This document shows, one piece after another, positions 33,969 through 46,662 of a stretch of DNA of 64,000 bases. Below the pieces are notes generated by a model, which was not told the origin of the DNA, did no database searches, and saw only the letters and a program-made list of their open reading frames with translations. The position numbers were made by a program, and so were the translations under genes. Location: assembly GCA_019096155.1 (NCBI GenBank), contig JAHCVI010000004.1, positions 248,001 to 312,000 of the forward strand, read 5' to 3'. This stretch comes from Staphylotrichum longicolle (taxonomy: Eukaryota > Ascomycota > Sordariomycetes > Sordariales > Chaetomiaceae). Every line of letters begins with the position of its first letter. The stretch's first letter is position 1.

Positions 33969-35040
33969 ATGGATTGTCAGCTTGCCAATTCCGCAGTTCA
34001 GCTCGACAGCCAGGGCGATCTTATCCTGATCGTCCATGAGGCCGGCAAAGCGGCCCCCTTATCGTCGTCATTCCTGGTTTCGTCCAAGATCCTTTCCCTC
34101 GCGTCGCGTGTTTTTTCCGCGATGCTCAGTCCAGAATACGCGGAGGGTCGTCAGCTGCAAGAGACACGTGAAAAGGAACTTGGCGAGATACCGACCATCG
34201 AGCTCCACGAGGATGACATCGCGGCTATGGACTTCATCCTGAGCGTCATCCATTTCAAAACGGACCGTCTTAACCACCTGCTTACCGCTGAGGAAATTGC
34301 CAAGATTGCGGTTCAATCCGATAAGTACGACCTCAACAACTCGTTGGCACCCTGGATCAGCCAATGGTGCGACCACCGCCGCTTCCCTGTCAGCGCCGGA
34401 AACAAGTTGAGGGATATGGGATATGGTATTCTCGCCGCCTACCTCTTCCAATCCCCGCTGCTGGAAAGGATGTCAACCGAGTTTGTGCAAAACATGCCAC
34501 CTGATTTCGCCGAGACGTGGGAGAAGCACCACCTCATGGAACGCCTGCCCGAATATATCTGGAGTAAGTTAAGCCAAGACTGCTCATCCTTCCCAATGAA
34601 AACAAAGCACTGATCGAGACCTAGACCGCTTGTGTCAGCAGATCGATCAGGCCCTCGACAGGCTCCGCGTTGCCACCCTCCGCACGCTCAATCGCCTTGA
34701 GACCAAGACGGAGCCTGGCAGCGTCCGGTGTACCAGGATCGGGGACCAGAACGGCGATTTTCCAGAGTCTGTTGCTCGCCATCTCTTGTACCTCAACGTG
34801 CTCAGACAAGTCGGCATTTGGCCCTCCCTACTTCCTTTTGAGGTACTCCCCGTCAGCAAGGCAAGACGCTTGATCAAGGAAGCAAAGATGCTCGCCTCAT
34901 GCCGCTGCAACCATCTTGGTCACGGGGACTCGAGTTCATCAGATCTTTGCCCGCTCCAGCTGGAACTCGAGTCCCTCTGCCAGCATGGGAGACGGGTACA
35001 AGCCGAGATGAAGGGCGTCAAGTCAAGCCTGACCGTATAA
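33969..35040 (+). CDS. BTB/POZ-domain protein
   Basis: Exons 33969-34563 and 34625-35040 give 336 residues; the intron is gtaagt...cctag. The N-terminal 110 residues form a fungal BTB fold: GDLILIV, then SSKILSLASRVFSAMLSPEYAEG, then ELHEDDIAAMDFILSVIHFKT. Helical segments follow (ADKYDL-like QSDKYDLNNSLAPWISQW). The C-terminal exon is helical and includes several Cys and Leu residues. Fungal BTB proteins of this type act as protein-interaction modules, some as Cul3 adaptors. No second domain was recognised, so the partner is unknown. An in-frame upstream ATG (33798) would add an unrelated leader and was not chosen. Confidence 0.82.
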
Positions 35041-35401
35041 ACTCCAAAGTGAGATGGCAGGATGCCCATAGAATGGTTCGGAAGCTGAGTGGGGTGGACA
35101 GCTACAGGCTCATAAAGAGCCAGGAAGGTTGGCTGGTTGAATTGTCGTGTCGGTCACAAACATTCAGCTGAGAGCTTCGGGGTCTGGGGGGTATCCGGCG
35201 ATACCATTGTGGGGAGGTAAATACGGAAGTCCATGATGGGGATAAACTGGAGAAAAAAACGAAATGAAAACCTGAGAAAACCACGGGTTCACTTGCTGAA
35301 TTTCACCCTGTTGTACGGAATACAGATATGAAGTGGGAACACTGGCATAAACTAAACAATTTGATACAATCCCAAGTCGCTTTGATGTGACAGAAGAACA
35401 A
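35041..35401. other. Convergent intergenic region
   Basis: 3' ends of the BTB gene and the small membrane-protein gene face each other here. Nothing else seen. Confidence 0.45.
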
Positions 35402-35757
35402 TCAACGAGCCGATGAACCACTCCCCTGAACCTTGTTGGCCACCTTCTCCGTCCTCGACGAGTACATGGCGTAGACGCCTCCGAGACCGAGTACGCCGAG
35501 ACCGAGATATCTTGTTTTCAAGTTAGAATGACTGGCGTGTACGGTCTCGGCTTGGGGCAAGAGACTCACACAAAGTTCTTGTTGGGGTTGGTGCCGTCCT
35601 TGTTGTACACCTTGGCCGTTCCCTTGTCGCCTACTCCTGGCGGGCTGGGGCCTGGGCCGGTGGTGGCGAGGCGAGTTTGGGCGGGCTGGAGGTAACGTGC
35701 TTGCCGGAAGGTAGGGCGCAAGGCGCTGCGGACGGCGGGAGTTCTTGAGAGTCTCAT
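35402..35757 (-). CDS. Small mitochondrial-type membrane protein
   Basis: Exons 35757-35570 and 35510-35402 give 98 residues; the intron is gtgagt...acaag. The N-terminus is rich in Arg, Ser and Ala without acids (RLSRTPAVRSALRPTFRQAR), as in a mitochondrial presequence. After a Pro/Gly and Lys/Asn-rich middle, the second exon encodes a short Gly/Leu/Val membrane span (YLGLGVLGLGGVYAMY) and a basic tail ending SSAR. Size and layout resemble small fungal inner-membrane proteins, but I do not recognise a named family. Very high confidence in the splice, moderate in the gene's function. Confidence 0.7.
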
Positions 35758-37372
35758 GTTGGTGGTGTTGTTTGTTTGTCCTGGGGTTTGACTACTTCAG
35801 AGATCTAGTTGGCCGTTGGTCGCAACACAGATATCTGGAAACTTTTAGATAAGTTGTATGTTGAAGAAGGAATTTCCTGCTTCGATGTCTCGGACAGATG
35901 AGTGTCGTTCTTGCTGTTTGATCTGGGTGACACCGATGACATCATGTCGTTTCCGTGACGTGATCTCCACAACAGTCATCTCCCTTTACTGTGTAAGCGC
36001 ACTTGCCATGCGAGCGCTGCCGAGACAAAGGGTCGCCTCCACTGTTCTCGAGTTCAAATTCCTCGCATGTGAGATGATTCCGCATTTGGCGGGCAGTTGC
36101 TTGTTGTTAGATGCCCGATTTCGCGGGAAGTCTTCGAGCACCACCACACGCCTCCTGCACCTTCTTCACCTTCTCCCGCCTTTCAGAAATGAAAACATCG
36201 ACCAATTTTCCACTGAACACACGATTGTATTGAAATCCCATTAGATTGGCTTCCTCTCGGCTGGCTATCTTAGGTTGGTCAAGGCACGACCTCAACCCAA
36301 ACTGAACACAATCGTTAAATATCACCATCGAGACCTCAAACCACCACTCTCCTTGCCGCGTCCTAATTGCAGTCTCACACCGCCGTATCCGCGTCTCCAA
36401 CAATGACCAAGGTTTCAGCAGCAGTTTCTGTGGAAAGAACACGACCCATCGCAGCAGGTGCAGCCAAGGTTCATGCCGCCGCCGCGCATCGAGACCTCAT
36501 TCTCGGGTTGTGGGCGAGGCTCGCTCTTCTTGAGTGACGGCCATGTGTGTCAGCTTCAATCTTTCTACAACAGTTGCGGAGCCAGCGCGCGACATACCGG
36601 CTGTTGCGTGACAACCTCGCCGTGCGAACTTCCCATCGTGGCCGCAGCCTCCATGGGCTCCTGCTGTCTTGGGGGCTCGACGGTCGGCATTGTGTTTTAA
36701 AGTCTGTTGCGGGCTTGGCTGAAGAGATGGCAGATATCCTCTGACTGCGACGATGGGATTAGGTGACGGAAACTGGTGGTGCTCAAAGTTGAGAAAATTC
36801 GCCCTCACCGCCGGCGAGTGTCACGATACTTAATCGGGGTAGTTGGCGCCCTCCCAGCGGCCACGGGTCCGTGCACAATCGCTGGTTGGCTGGCAGAGAG
36901 AACCCAGCCACCAATGCTCAGCCGTGTGTCCAGCTGAACCCACGAGAAGCCACGATTTTCTGGCGAGCGGAGTCTAGAACCTCACGGAACAGTGGATCCA
37001 TGTCTCTGGGACGGGGATGCAGCCCGAGAGAGGGCTCCCATCACACACCTTGCTGGTACTTTCCCTTCTCGTCTGATTGAGTTGACAGCCCTTTTTTTTA
37101 GGTGGTTTTACTGGGTAGCTCCCTTCCTCCCTGTACACACGATGCCAGGGGCACGTTGACCAGCGCCTATTCCAGCCAAGAAAGCTTGTGTTGACTTCGA
37201 ATCGTGTTCGCACAAACATTCAAACAACGACTAGACAAGCACACAAAAGGCATGTCTGGGCATGCAGCCCTTTATTTTGTCGCACAGTTGCAGCACCGGG
37301 TAGTGGCACATGTTGTTCTTCGTGGAATACCAGGAGCGCTCATCCATCCTCCCCGCTCCTGTTCTCCCACAC
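35758..37372. other. Intergenic region
   Basis: 1.6 kb with scattered short frames. A Cys-containing frame near 36473-36700 lacks a signal peptide and is not supported. No repeat or RNA gene was noticed. Confidence 0.4.
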
Positions 37373-38253
37373 TTAACCCTCCCACACAGCAGGACCCGGG
37401 GCTGTATAACTCGTCCGCGCCGGCGAGTTGGGCCAGATCAATCCCGGATCATTCGCCTTGTACGCTCCCGGGAACGCAACCAGCGGCCCAGGCGTCCCAT
37501 TTCCGCCTCCAGTGACGGTAACCTGAGCGCAGCTGATGTAGAATTGCGCACCTCCCGGGTTCTGCGCGAGGTGCAGCGCGATGCTCTCCACCCGCACCAG
37601 ATAATTGCCGCTCGGCAGATTCTTCGGAACGGTAAAGCTGACCTGGGTTTTGTCTACCGCCAAAAAAACAGCACGCAGCACGTCAACCACGGGCTACCCC
37701 GTCACATACACACACAGGAGGAAAAAGGAATAAGAGAAAAGATGGACGTACGATAAGCAGGCCAAGTCGCCTCGTCCCCCTTGAGCGCGCCACCCCCGGG
37801 CTTCACCACCGCGCTGATGCTCCCCACCTTGAACCACACGCTCCCCGCCGCGTCCCAGGTGCTGACGTCCTGGCCCTCGGGCACGCGCGCCATGTAGAAC
37901 TGGCAGGGGCCGAAGTGCATGATGCCCGACGACGCCACGAACCCGAGGGTGTCGCCCGCGGCGACGGTCGCGACGGCTTTCCCCGGGGTGCTGCCGCCGA
38001 AGCAGCGCATGTCGGGGCTGCTGACGTCCGAGACGGCGCCGTTGTCGCGGCTGTTGGTGGTCTTGGTCTTGCGGACCGCGAGCCAGTCGGAGGGCTCGGG
38101 CGTCGAGTTGAGGATGAGGCGGGGGAATTTGTCTAGAGGAAGGACGAAGTGGTTAGGGATGGACTTGGTGCAGAGGAGGGAGGGTGGGCCATGGGGTGTA
38201 CAGTGAGCTTGGGCTGTTGCTGAGAGCAGCAAGAGGGTTGGGAGGAACTTCAT
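37373..38253 (-). CDS. AA9 lytic polysaccharide monooxygenase, single-domain
   Basis: Exons 38253-38202, 38132-37752 and 37653-37373 give 237 residues. A 16-residue signal peptide (MKFLPTLLLLSATAQA) is followed directly by His17-Tyr18; this His becomes the N-terminal copper ligand. The second brace His lies in SGIMHFGPCQFYMARVP, and the axial Tyr in QFYISCAQ. NYLVRVESIALH and FPGAYKANDPG are standard AA9 motifs. No carbohydrate-binding module follows. The first intron falls right after the His codon, so the first exon is tiny; an unspliced reading would give a false HCTPHG start. The enzyme oxidatively cleaves cellulose or related glucans outside the cell. Confidence 0.9.
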
Positions 38254-38616
38254 GGTGGGCAGCCCGTGATAGGGAAAGAGTTTCACAGGTGGGAAAGAAG
38301 CTTGTGGCTGAACAGTTGGGACGGTAACGCGGAGGCGTGCTGGGTTCCTCCTTGGAACGACCAAGGGTGGGAAGATATGCAACCCAGGCATACCGGGTAA
38401 GGCGAGTCTTCATCTGCCGGCATAACTGCGACAAACAGATTACACAATATGGAGATGGTCGTGGTCGGGTCCTAGACTGTGCATCGCACGATTTAGCCGG
38501 TGTCCACCCCAGACGACTCGAGGGATGCATCGACTTCTGGAAGCCGAAGTAGACATTGTCCTTAAAGTAAAATATATACGATTTAAGTAAAGGTCCCAGC
38601 ATATCCCTCTGTCCGA
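38254..38616. other. Intergenic region
   Basis: Promoter side of the AA9 gene and 3' flank of the nuclease gene. Nothing else seen. Confidence 0.45.
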
Positions 38617-40633
38617 TCAGCAGCCACAAACATTGAAGAGCGCGATGCTCGGGTCGTGGTCCGACACCACATCGCTGAACTTGGCCCACGAGTTGACGTG
38701 GAGGTGCTCAAAGCGCGTGGCCTTGCTGCTCGCCAGTGCCGGGCTGACGTACATGTGGTCGAGAGCCTGGGCGTTCATGTCATAGGCGCTAAGAAGTGCC
38801 ACAATCAGCACCATCGTTGCGAGGCTAGATTGGGTTTACTTACTAGGTATAGCGCTCCTCGATGGGAATCTTGGTCACCTCGTCGAGATCGACCATCTTG
38901 GAAACGGCCGAGAAGGTCTTCATTGGCTGCACAAAGGCAAACTCGTTGAAGTCGCCCGCAGCAATGACCTTGGCGGTAGGGTCAAGGGCAAGGATCTGGG
39001 CAATGAAGGACTGTTGTCCGTTAGCAAAACCAATTCCAAATAATCCGATGGCTCAGACTTACCCCGGTGACATTCGCCTGAGCGATCCTGCCCGCCACGA
39101 CGCCGTTGATAGGGGGCCTGATGTCGCCGTGAAGCGAAGTGCCGCCGCCCTTGCTCGACCAGTGCACATTGACGGTATAGAACGGCCTCTTGGCGCCCTT
39201 GGCCCTCCACGCGGCAACAAGCGGCTTGCGGCTGTCCTTCCAGGCCTCGTTGGCGGGCTCGATCCGTCCCGGGTTGAACGTCAGAGTCGGGGCGCCACCA
39301 AGGCCCTTGCCGTTGCCCTTGCCGGGAACAACCGCGGTCGCGTCATTGGGTCCGCCTTGGTTGGGCTGATACAGGCTCACCACCTCGGGGCGGTAGAGGT
39401 AGGCTTGGCGAATGTTGCCACCTGGCTGGCCGCGCGTCGGCGTTGGACACGGGGTCGACGTCGGCAAAGGAGTAGGTGACGCCACTGAGCGTCTTGATGG
39501 AATTGACCAGCGCGGTGAGGGTGGCGTTGGCCGAGACCACGCCGTCATCCGTAGGGACCGCTGTTGTCCTGAACCTCTTGGATGAACATCAGGTCGGGCG
39601 TCTTGAGGTAGTCGATGATGTGAGCCGCGACTTTGGGGAGATGGGCAGAGGTAGGGGCGAGGTTCTCGACGTTGTAGCTGCCGACTGTGACGGCGGTGCA
39701 CTTGCCCTGGCTGAGGAAGGTTGTGGGAGGTACGGCGGCGGAGGAGAAGGTGGTGGTCTTGACGGCTGTCAGGGGCAGGATGTAGTAGAAGCCAAACACC
39801 TGCTGAACGACGCCGGTGATGTCCTCAAACTCGTCGCCCATCTTGGCGGTGGTGGGGTTCTTGGTACCATCCAGAGGAGTGCCAATGATGATAGCCTCTG
39901 GGTTGGAGTCTATAGTGTGTAAGTGTCTCGTGGTTCATGACTTGAAGCTCCCCGACTCACCCTTGTCAGACATGGTCAGACCGCTGTGCTTGTTTCGGCC
40001 AGTGGTCGCCCAGTCACCCACCACCCACGTGTCGCCGTACTTATTAGGGGTCTTGATGGCCTGGGGCTTCTTGATGGTAACAAGCTCGCCGCTGAGACTC
40101 TCCCAAAAGTCAAGCCCGTACTGAGTGGGATCCAGAACGGGGTTCACGACGGAGATGTTGGCAACGCCGTTTGGCAGACCGTAAATGTCTCCACCATCCA
40201 GGCTGGTGTACTGCACCGTCGGGGGTGACAGGGTGTCCTTGCCAATGACAAGGGGAGTGACGGTGTTCCCCGATGAGAGCACCTGCACGTTCTTTGGGGA
40301 GGTGATCTCGGTCAGGTAGATGTAGGCGGCGTTTGACCGGTACTCTGTCACCTTGCCATCAAGGGTGATGACATCCCCAACCGCCAGATTGGCCCCGACG
40401 CTGGTGCCGTACACGTAGATGGACTCCGATGTGGCCTTGTCGTCGTCTGGGGTCGTCGAGCGGATGAAGATACCACTCGGGCCCTTGGCAATGACCAGGC
40501 CCGTGACGTTTGTGACTGACTTGCCCGAGTACGGCGAGAGGAACTTGTTCCCATTGATCTCGGCAATCGTCAGGGCCGCAGCCAAAGACTGCAGGCTGGC
40601 GAGGGCCACGCACAAAACGGGTGTTGTCTTCAT
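38617..40633 (-). CDS. Secreted endonuclease/exonuclease/phosphatase-fold nuclease (two frameshifts)
   Basis: Exons are 40633-39961, 39909-39063, 39010-38844 and 38788-38617. A signal peptide (MKTTPVLCVALASLQSLAAA) precedes an OB-like N-terminal domain (TIAEINGNKF, then GIFIRST, then VGDVITLDGKV), as in bacterial and fungal extracellular nucleases. The catalytic EEP domain follows: VGSYNVENL with the Asn, FIQEVQDNSG with the metal-binding Glu, VNVHWSSKGGG with the His, AAGDFNEF with Asp and Asn, and DHDPSIALF with the terminal Asp-His pair. Two single extra bases, near 39555 and near 39445, break the frame. Removing both gives exactly 618 residues. Likely function is extracellular DNA or RNA breakdown for nutrient scavenging. 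Confidence 0.8.
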
Positions 40634-42009
40634 GGCCGGTTCTGGATGCGGGGGATCAGGGGATCAGGGGATCAGGGGATGAGGCTGCGCAGGCACAGCT
40701 TGGCTCTTCCGGCCGACCATGGCAGATGGCAGCGTGACAGTGCAGATATAGTGATATTCCGCTGCAGGTGTTGATGTGCTCCTCCCACGTGCGTCGAGAT
40801 GGCCATGGATAGGGCGGGTCTCCAACGTCGCACCCGTTATCTGCGATCGGTGCCGCAATTGGCAACTTTCAGGGGTTCATGGCACTGATTGGCCCACATC
40901 CCCAGCACGTTGCACTCAGAGACCTGCCTGAATGGACAGCAGGCGGACCTGCCAAGGCCCGTCTTGGCTCTCTCATGGGTCGTCCGGGAGGCCAACGGTG
41001 CTCCTTCCATTTGCGCTCAAGTGGCGAGTCTGGCGTCGGCATTCATGAGTGGACGGACGGGAGCTTTGAGGCGGATTATCCCTTATTGTGTTCTCATTTC
41101 CGTGACGCGAATGCACAATTGCCGGTTTGGGGTGACCATGCCGAGGGTGCGGCCTCCGGAGTCTGCGCCAAGGCTGGCACAACTTCTACCAGCGCGATAG
41201 TCAGTATCGGTGGAGAAAATGGAGGCACGAGCTGGCGTTACTGTGAGAACACGCTGATAAATCGGAGTTCAATCGGCGGGATTCACAGTCTCGTTGCCGG
41301 TTGCTGTCTCAGGTCTCTGACTCTAGCTTTGCGTCCCGGCGCCGGTCCCACACGGCCGGCCTTGGCCCGGACCCGTCCGATCTTCTTTTTCCGCCGCAGC
41401 GCCGGGGTTGAAAAGCGACGCCCCAGAGTGCAGCACCTGAGTCTCTGGTTGATAGGCAGGACTCAATAAAAGCATTCAATCTGTCAACTCGTTCGGTGTT
41501 GGGGCGTTGATGGGACACCTACCTGCCCTTCTTGTCTTCCTAGAGGCTAGGCAGTTGACGCCGCCCTCATATGCTTCTTGTTTGGGCGGCAGTGCTGTCA
41601 GTCGATTCCAAGAAGTCACTCTTGTTCATTTGATTTTGAGATGTGTTGAGCTTGGGTGTCAAGGAAAACACACTTGAATGCACCGAGCCAAGACCCCGGT
41701 GCCCATGAGTTGCCTGGATATCCAGTGGAGAAGGGAAGGAGCAGTCAACACCATGGTGCTGTCACCTGTCAGGTCCGGAAGGGGACCGCCTCTTTCCTGC
41801 CATGGCTGCCTAAAAACTGATCGCAACATTCATCGGCCTTGTCTGCCATGTGTCATCCACTCCAGAATTACGAAACTTTTCGCTGATGGGCGACGCCTCG
41901 AGTCAACCTCCATTTCAGCCAAACCGTGCCTGCACGTTGGACGACCGCAGACAATCAAGGGGTTGAGCGCTCGTTTGTATCTGCCAGTCTCTCCCGTCAG
42001 TCAACGATC
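40634..42009. other. Divergent intergenic region
   Basis: 1.4 kb between the starts of the nuclease (minus) and the MER3 helicase (plus). Contains the octamer repeat listed separately. No supported gene. Confidence 0.45.
40650..40678 (+). repeat. GGGGATCA octamer tandem repeat with G-quadruplex potential
   Basis: Four GGGG runs separated by three ATCA spacers, 17 bp upstream of the nuclease start codon on the G-rich strand opposite to its mRNA. Four G4 tracts with 4-nt loops fit the standard quadruplex consensus. Confidence 0.85.
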
Positions 42010-45000
42010 ATGGCGAATCGTTACGGGGACGGCCTGGACGACTTTGGTATCTCATCTCCACCACGTCGCTTTGGCTCAACCAGGCGAACGATTCGCAGGT
42101 GCTAACATGCACTTCTAGATCGAGACCTACTTGGCCATGTCCCTACGCAGCATTATCCTAGCACAAGCCTCTCCAACAGACCGCAAACTCTCGGATACTT
42201 TCCGACTCCTACACCCTCCCACGGCTCAAACACAATCGACGGATTCCACACATTGTACGAAGCCACGCTTCCTCCAAACCCGTATCTCGAGGAGCAATAC
42301 CCAAGAAGAACCATGCCGCGGGAGGATTCCCAACTCATTCCAAACACAAATGCCTTGTTCAGCCATGAGGCGGCGCCTGGTGTCCGGGAACTCCATGGCC
42401 CATGGCAGGGTGCAACGCCTCCGTTACGTTCAGGTCAGACCATGGCTCATTCTGTTCGGCATGACTTGTGGCTGACTGTTCTCAGAACCAGCCGGCCCAA
42501 ACTCGCAGAGTCACCGGTCGACCAGAACCAACTTCCAGAATCTAGGGAGTTCGAGTCCAACAGCAAGGGTGAAGGCCCACAGGCAACGAAATGCCACAAC
42601 ACCTTCCAACAACATGCCGCCATCCTCGGATTTGTTCCAGCCTATCCAGAATCAGGCAGGCCAAAACGATTCTCTCTCGTCAACCCCTGTTGTTCATGGC
42701 GTGCCTCTCGTCAGCCTGCGCCAGATCCTGCCAGACAAGTTCCGAGCTATTTTCCCATACGAACTGTTCAATGCAGTACAATCAAAGTGTTTAGACGTCG
42801 TCTACCGTACCAACGACAATGTCGTCGTGGCCGCACCAACGGGAAGTGGGAAAACAGCAATCCTGGAGCTGGCAATCTGTAAGCTCGCACTCGACCGAGG
42901 CTACGAGAACTTCAAGATCGTTTACCAGGCCCCGACCAAAGCTCTCTGCTCTGAGAAAGCTCGCGATTGGGAGAAAAAATTCAGCCACATGAACCTCAAG
43001 TGTGCCGAGTTGACAGGCGACACGTCACTGGCCGAGATGCGACGCGTCGGCGACGCCTCCATCATTGTCACCACCCCGGAGAAGTGGGACTCCATCACTC
43101 GCAAGTGGCAAGATCATCGAAAGCTCCTGCAAATGGTGGAATTGTTCCTCATCGATGAAGTTCACATTCTCAAGGATATGCGCGGAGCGACGCTAGAGGC
43201 CGTGGTGTCAAGAATGAAGACGATTGGGGCCAACGTGCGCTTCGTTGCTCTGAGCGCAACGGTGCCGAACTCGGACGACATCGCAAGGTGGCTGGGCCGC
43301 AATCATACGAACCAGCAGCTCCCTGCCCACCGCGAGACCTTTGGTGAAGAATTCCGCCCGGTCAAGCTGCAAAAGCTCGTCTACGGCTTCGACAGCAACA
43401 GCAATGACTTCATTTTCGACAAGTTCCTGGATCAGAAGCTCCCGGGGCTTATCGCTAGGCATGCTCGACAAAAGCCAATACTGATTTTCTGCTTCACCCG
43501 AAAGTCATGTGAAAGCACCGCCGCAGTGCTAGCAGAGTATGCCGCGGACAGACCAGATGGCGACAAGTTGTGGCCAGTCCCCTCTCAACGCGTGCCAGTC
43601 CTCAGCAGGGAGTTGCAGGAGATTGTCGGGTCTGGTGTGGCATTTCATCATGCCGGCCTCGACGTGCAGGACCGGGTTGCTGTCGAACAGAACTTTCTCA
43701 AGGGTCAACTGGGAGTCATCTGTTGCACATCGACCTTGGCCGTTGGTATTAACCTCCCTTGCCACACTGTCGTTCTCAAGGGGACGGTTGGGTTCATGCA
43801 CGATAGATTAGAGGAATACTCGGATCTTGAGGTCATGCAAATGCTTGGACGCGCGGGCCGTCCGCAATTCGACGACAGCGCAACCGCCATCATCCTCACT
43901 CGTGCCGCCAACAAGGACCGCTACCAGAAAATGGTCTCCGGCAAGGAGATTCTGGAAAGCACGCTTCACCTCAACCTGATTGAGCACCTCAATTCCGAGA
44001 TTTGTCTGGGAACCATACAAGATTTACCCTCAGCAAAGACATGGCTTGGCGGGACCTTCTTAAGCGTCAGGCTCAGACGGAATCCAAACTACTACCAACT
44101 CACCGGCACTACGAGAAGCCCGTCTGGGGTTGACGATAAGCTGGAAGAGATCTGTGAGCGCGACATCAAACAACTGCAAGAAGCCGAGCTTGTCGTCACC
44201 CAAGACACATTCCGATGTACCGAGTATGGGCGTGCGATGTCCAAGTACATGGTCGAGTTCACAACCATGAAGCTGCTCCTGCAGATCCCCCGTGGCGTCG
44301 GGATGGAGGTTTTGGTAAGACCCTTTGAACCTTTCAGCACGACTGCCACTGACCTTTCAGATCACTATCTTATCTCAGGCATCCGAGTTCAAAGAGTTCC
44401 GTTTCAAGCCCGCTGAGAGAGCACTCTTCCGTGAACTCAACCAGTCGCCCTTGATACTGTACCCCATCAAGGAGGCAGTGACACAGACAGGGCAGAAGAT
44501 CTCGCTGATGATTCAAGCTCACCTCGGATGTGTCCAGTACCCCGACTCGAGCGAAGCCGCCAAGGCCAGACGTCAGCTCATGGTCGAGAGGAAGTTGGTC
44601 TTTGAGAGACTGAACCGACTGGTGCGCGCTGTCATTGACTGCAAGGGCCACGACCGCGACTCTGTCGGGACGAAGACCGCACTGGAACTGGCCAGAGCCC
44701 TTGCCGCCGAATCTTGGGAAGGACGCGCCACCCAACTCACTCAGGTTCCGAACATTGGACCTGTTGGGATGAGAAAGCTCGCAAGCAAAGATATCCGCAC
44801 AGTCCTGCAACTGGTGGACAAGGAGTACGACGAAATCGAGCGTCTGATGTCACGGCAGCCTCCCTTTGGCAAGAACCTGCGAGCACACTTGGACAAGTTT
44901 CCGCGCCTTGCTATGGACGCAGCAGTCGTCGGCCACCGACTTCAGCCCAAATCAGAGGAGCCTGTGCTTATTGAGGTGAAAGCAACACTCCGTTATCTCA

Positions 45001-46662
45001 ACCGCAAAGAATCACCGAACTGGAACAACCGCGTCCCGACCCTGACCTTTCTTGCCGAAACAAATACTGGGACCTTGGTCTACTTCTGGCGTGGTAGCAT
45101 GAGGAAACTGGACATGCAAGCCGGTTTCGTGTTGAAGTTTCCAGTTGGACTGCGTGAGGCCAAGGATAAGGTCATCTGCCACTTCAGCTGCGAGGAAGTG
45201 GTCGGCACCATCGTGTCAAAAACACTCGAACATAAACTGTCACCTTCAGTTTTTCCAGCACGACCAATTGCGGTAGATACATGCCCCAGCCATCCGAGCA
45301 AGGCGGGCAGTCCAGAGTACCACGACGATGGTGATATTGAGGACTCGGAGCTCATTCTCGCCGCCGAACAAGCCTTGGCCCATTCATCAATGAAACAAAC
45401 ACCGATGGTTACAGCAGAGATTGACATTGACGAGTACCCATCTGTTGAGGAACTGATCGACATGGATGACACGGGCGAGCAAATTGCTGACAGGTTTGAC
45501 AGTCACCTCGCAGGTCACGGAAATGCGGATGAGAATGACTGTACGCAGGCGCTTATTCGAGAGCCGATTCGACTGGCAAATGGCCGATGGCAGTGCAACC
45601 ACGTTTGTAGCGGAGGCGCTCTGACTAGGTCTGGCAAGCCGTGCGGTCATCGATGCTGCAAGGAGGGCCTCGACAAACCCCGCAAACGTCCATTGCAGAG
45701 ACCAAAGAGAAAAAGAGACGAACCCGTTGGCAATTCGGCTGTTGCGAGGGGCCTGCCGACCTCCTCAGAGAAGCCAAGCCACCACCCGCAAGGATCGATC
45801 CGTCCATTGGCTGCCACTCAGATGAAGCGCCAGAAGGTACAGGATGTACCATTCGTGCAGGCAAAGTCTCTATCATTCAGCGCCCTAGGTCAGAAACTTG
45901 AACCGAAGAGTACTTGGCAAGCTGGGAGCTTTGATGGCATGGATCTGGAATGCATCGACCTCTCCTTTACAGATGACGAAGATGACCTCTTCCAGAATGT
46001 CGGAGCCAACCGGAACGCTGCCTCCAATCAAACAGCCGCCACCGCCGTCAAGGAGCCAGAAACTGGTAGTACCTTACGCCCCGGAATTGCCGCTCCAGGT
46101 CAAGCTCAGGGCGCTCAAGCCAGAAGCCCCAAAGAACACCAACACAGGAGGCGCCAAGCCTATGGGGTTGTCCACCCCGCAACAGGCCGAATACCAGGAT
46201 GGCGACTTTGACGGGGATTGTGTCTCGCTTTTTGAAGAGAGCTTTCCTTCGCAGGGACCCGTCACAGTCCTCAGCGCATCTAACGTGTTCAAGTCAGGAG
46301 CGAACGACGACGTCTTTGACTCGGACATTTCCAGCCAATTCGCCGAAGCTGGAGCTTCCAGCCTTCCCCACCATGGCATCCAAACGCAGACGACTGTGGC
46401 TATGAGAGAAGAAGACACGCTTGTCTATCCAAGCTCGCCTTTGTCAGTCGAGGAAGTCCTTGTAATGTCGTCAAAAGAGTCGCCTGGCAGTTCGGCAACG
46501 GTTGTCGGTGTGTCCCCAACTGGAGATGAAACAACCCCATCAGATGCAATTGTCAATGTCTTGGAAGGAAAATCCCGAGGGGGTAGCAACGAGCCCGCTT
46601 GGGTTGCCGAGTTTGACCCCGAATTTGTCGACATGTTTAGGGGTTACGTGACCTTTGTCTGA
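42010..46662 (+). CDS. MER3: MER3/HFM1 meiotic DNA helicase
   Basis: Five exons (42010-42046, 42119-42433, 42486-44314, 44361-46065, 46124-46662) give 1,474 residues in phase. The start MANRYGDGLDDF is followed by an N-terminal low-complexity part. The Ski2-type helicase core begins near residue 205: Walker A APTGSGKT at 234-241, DEVH at 341-344, ALSATVPN, FCFTRKSC, CTSTLAVGINLP and QMLGRAGRPQFD. A Sec63-like region follows (VPNIGPVGMRKLASKDI helix-hairpin). Beyond it a Cys/His cluster (WQCNHVCSGG...CGHRCC) probably binds zinc. MER3 unwinds and stabilises recombination intermediates for interfering crossovers in meiosis. The 58-nt last intron (gtagta...ccag) is the weakest splice site. The earlier short open frames at 42131-42475 are explained by exons 1-3. 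Confidence 0.92.

Noticed and set aside
36473..36700. Small Cys-rich open frame in the 35.8-37.3 kb gap
   Set aside because: No signal peptide, no intron, weak codon bias.
42099..42118. 20-bp intron before the MER3 second exon
   Set aside because: Too short for splicing. A 72-bp intron with donor at 42047 and a branch-like gctaac keeps the phase and the N-terminal sequence.
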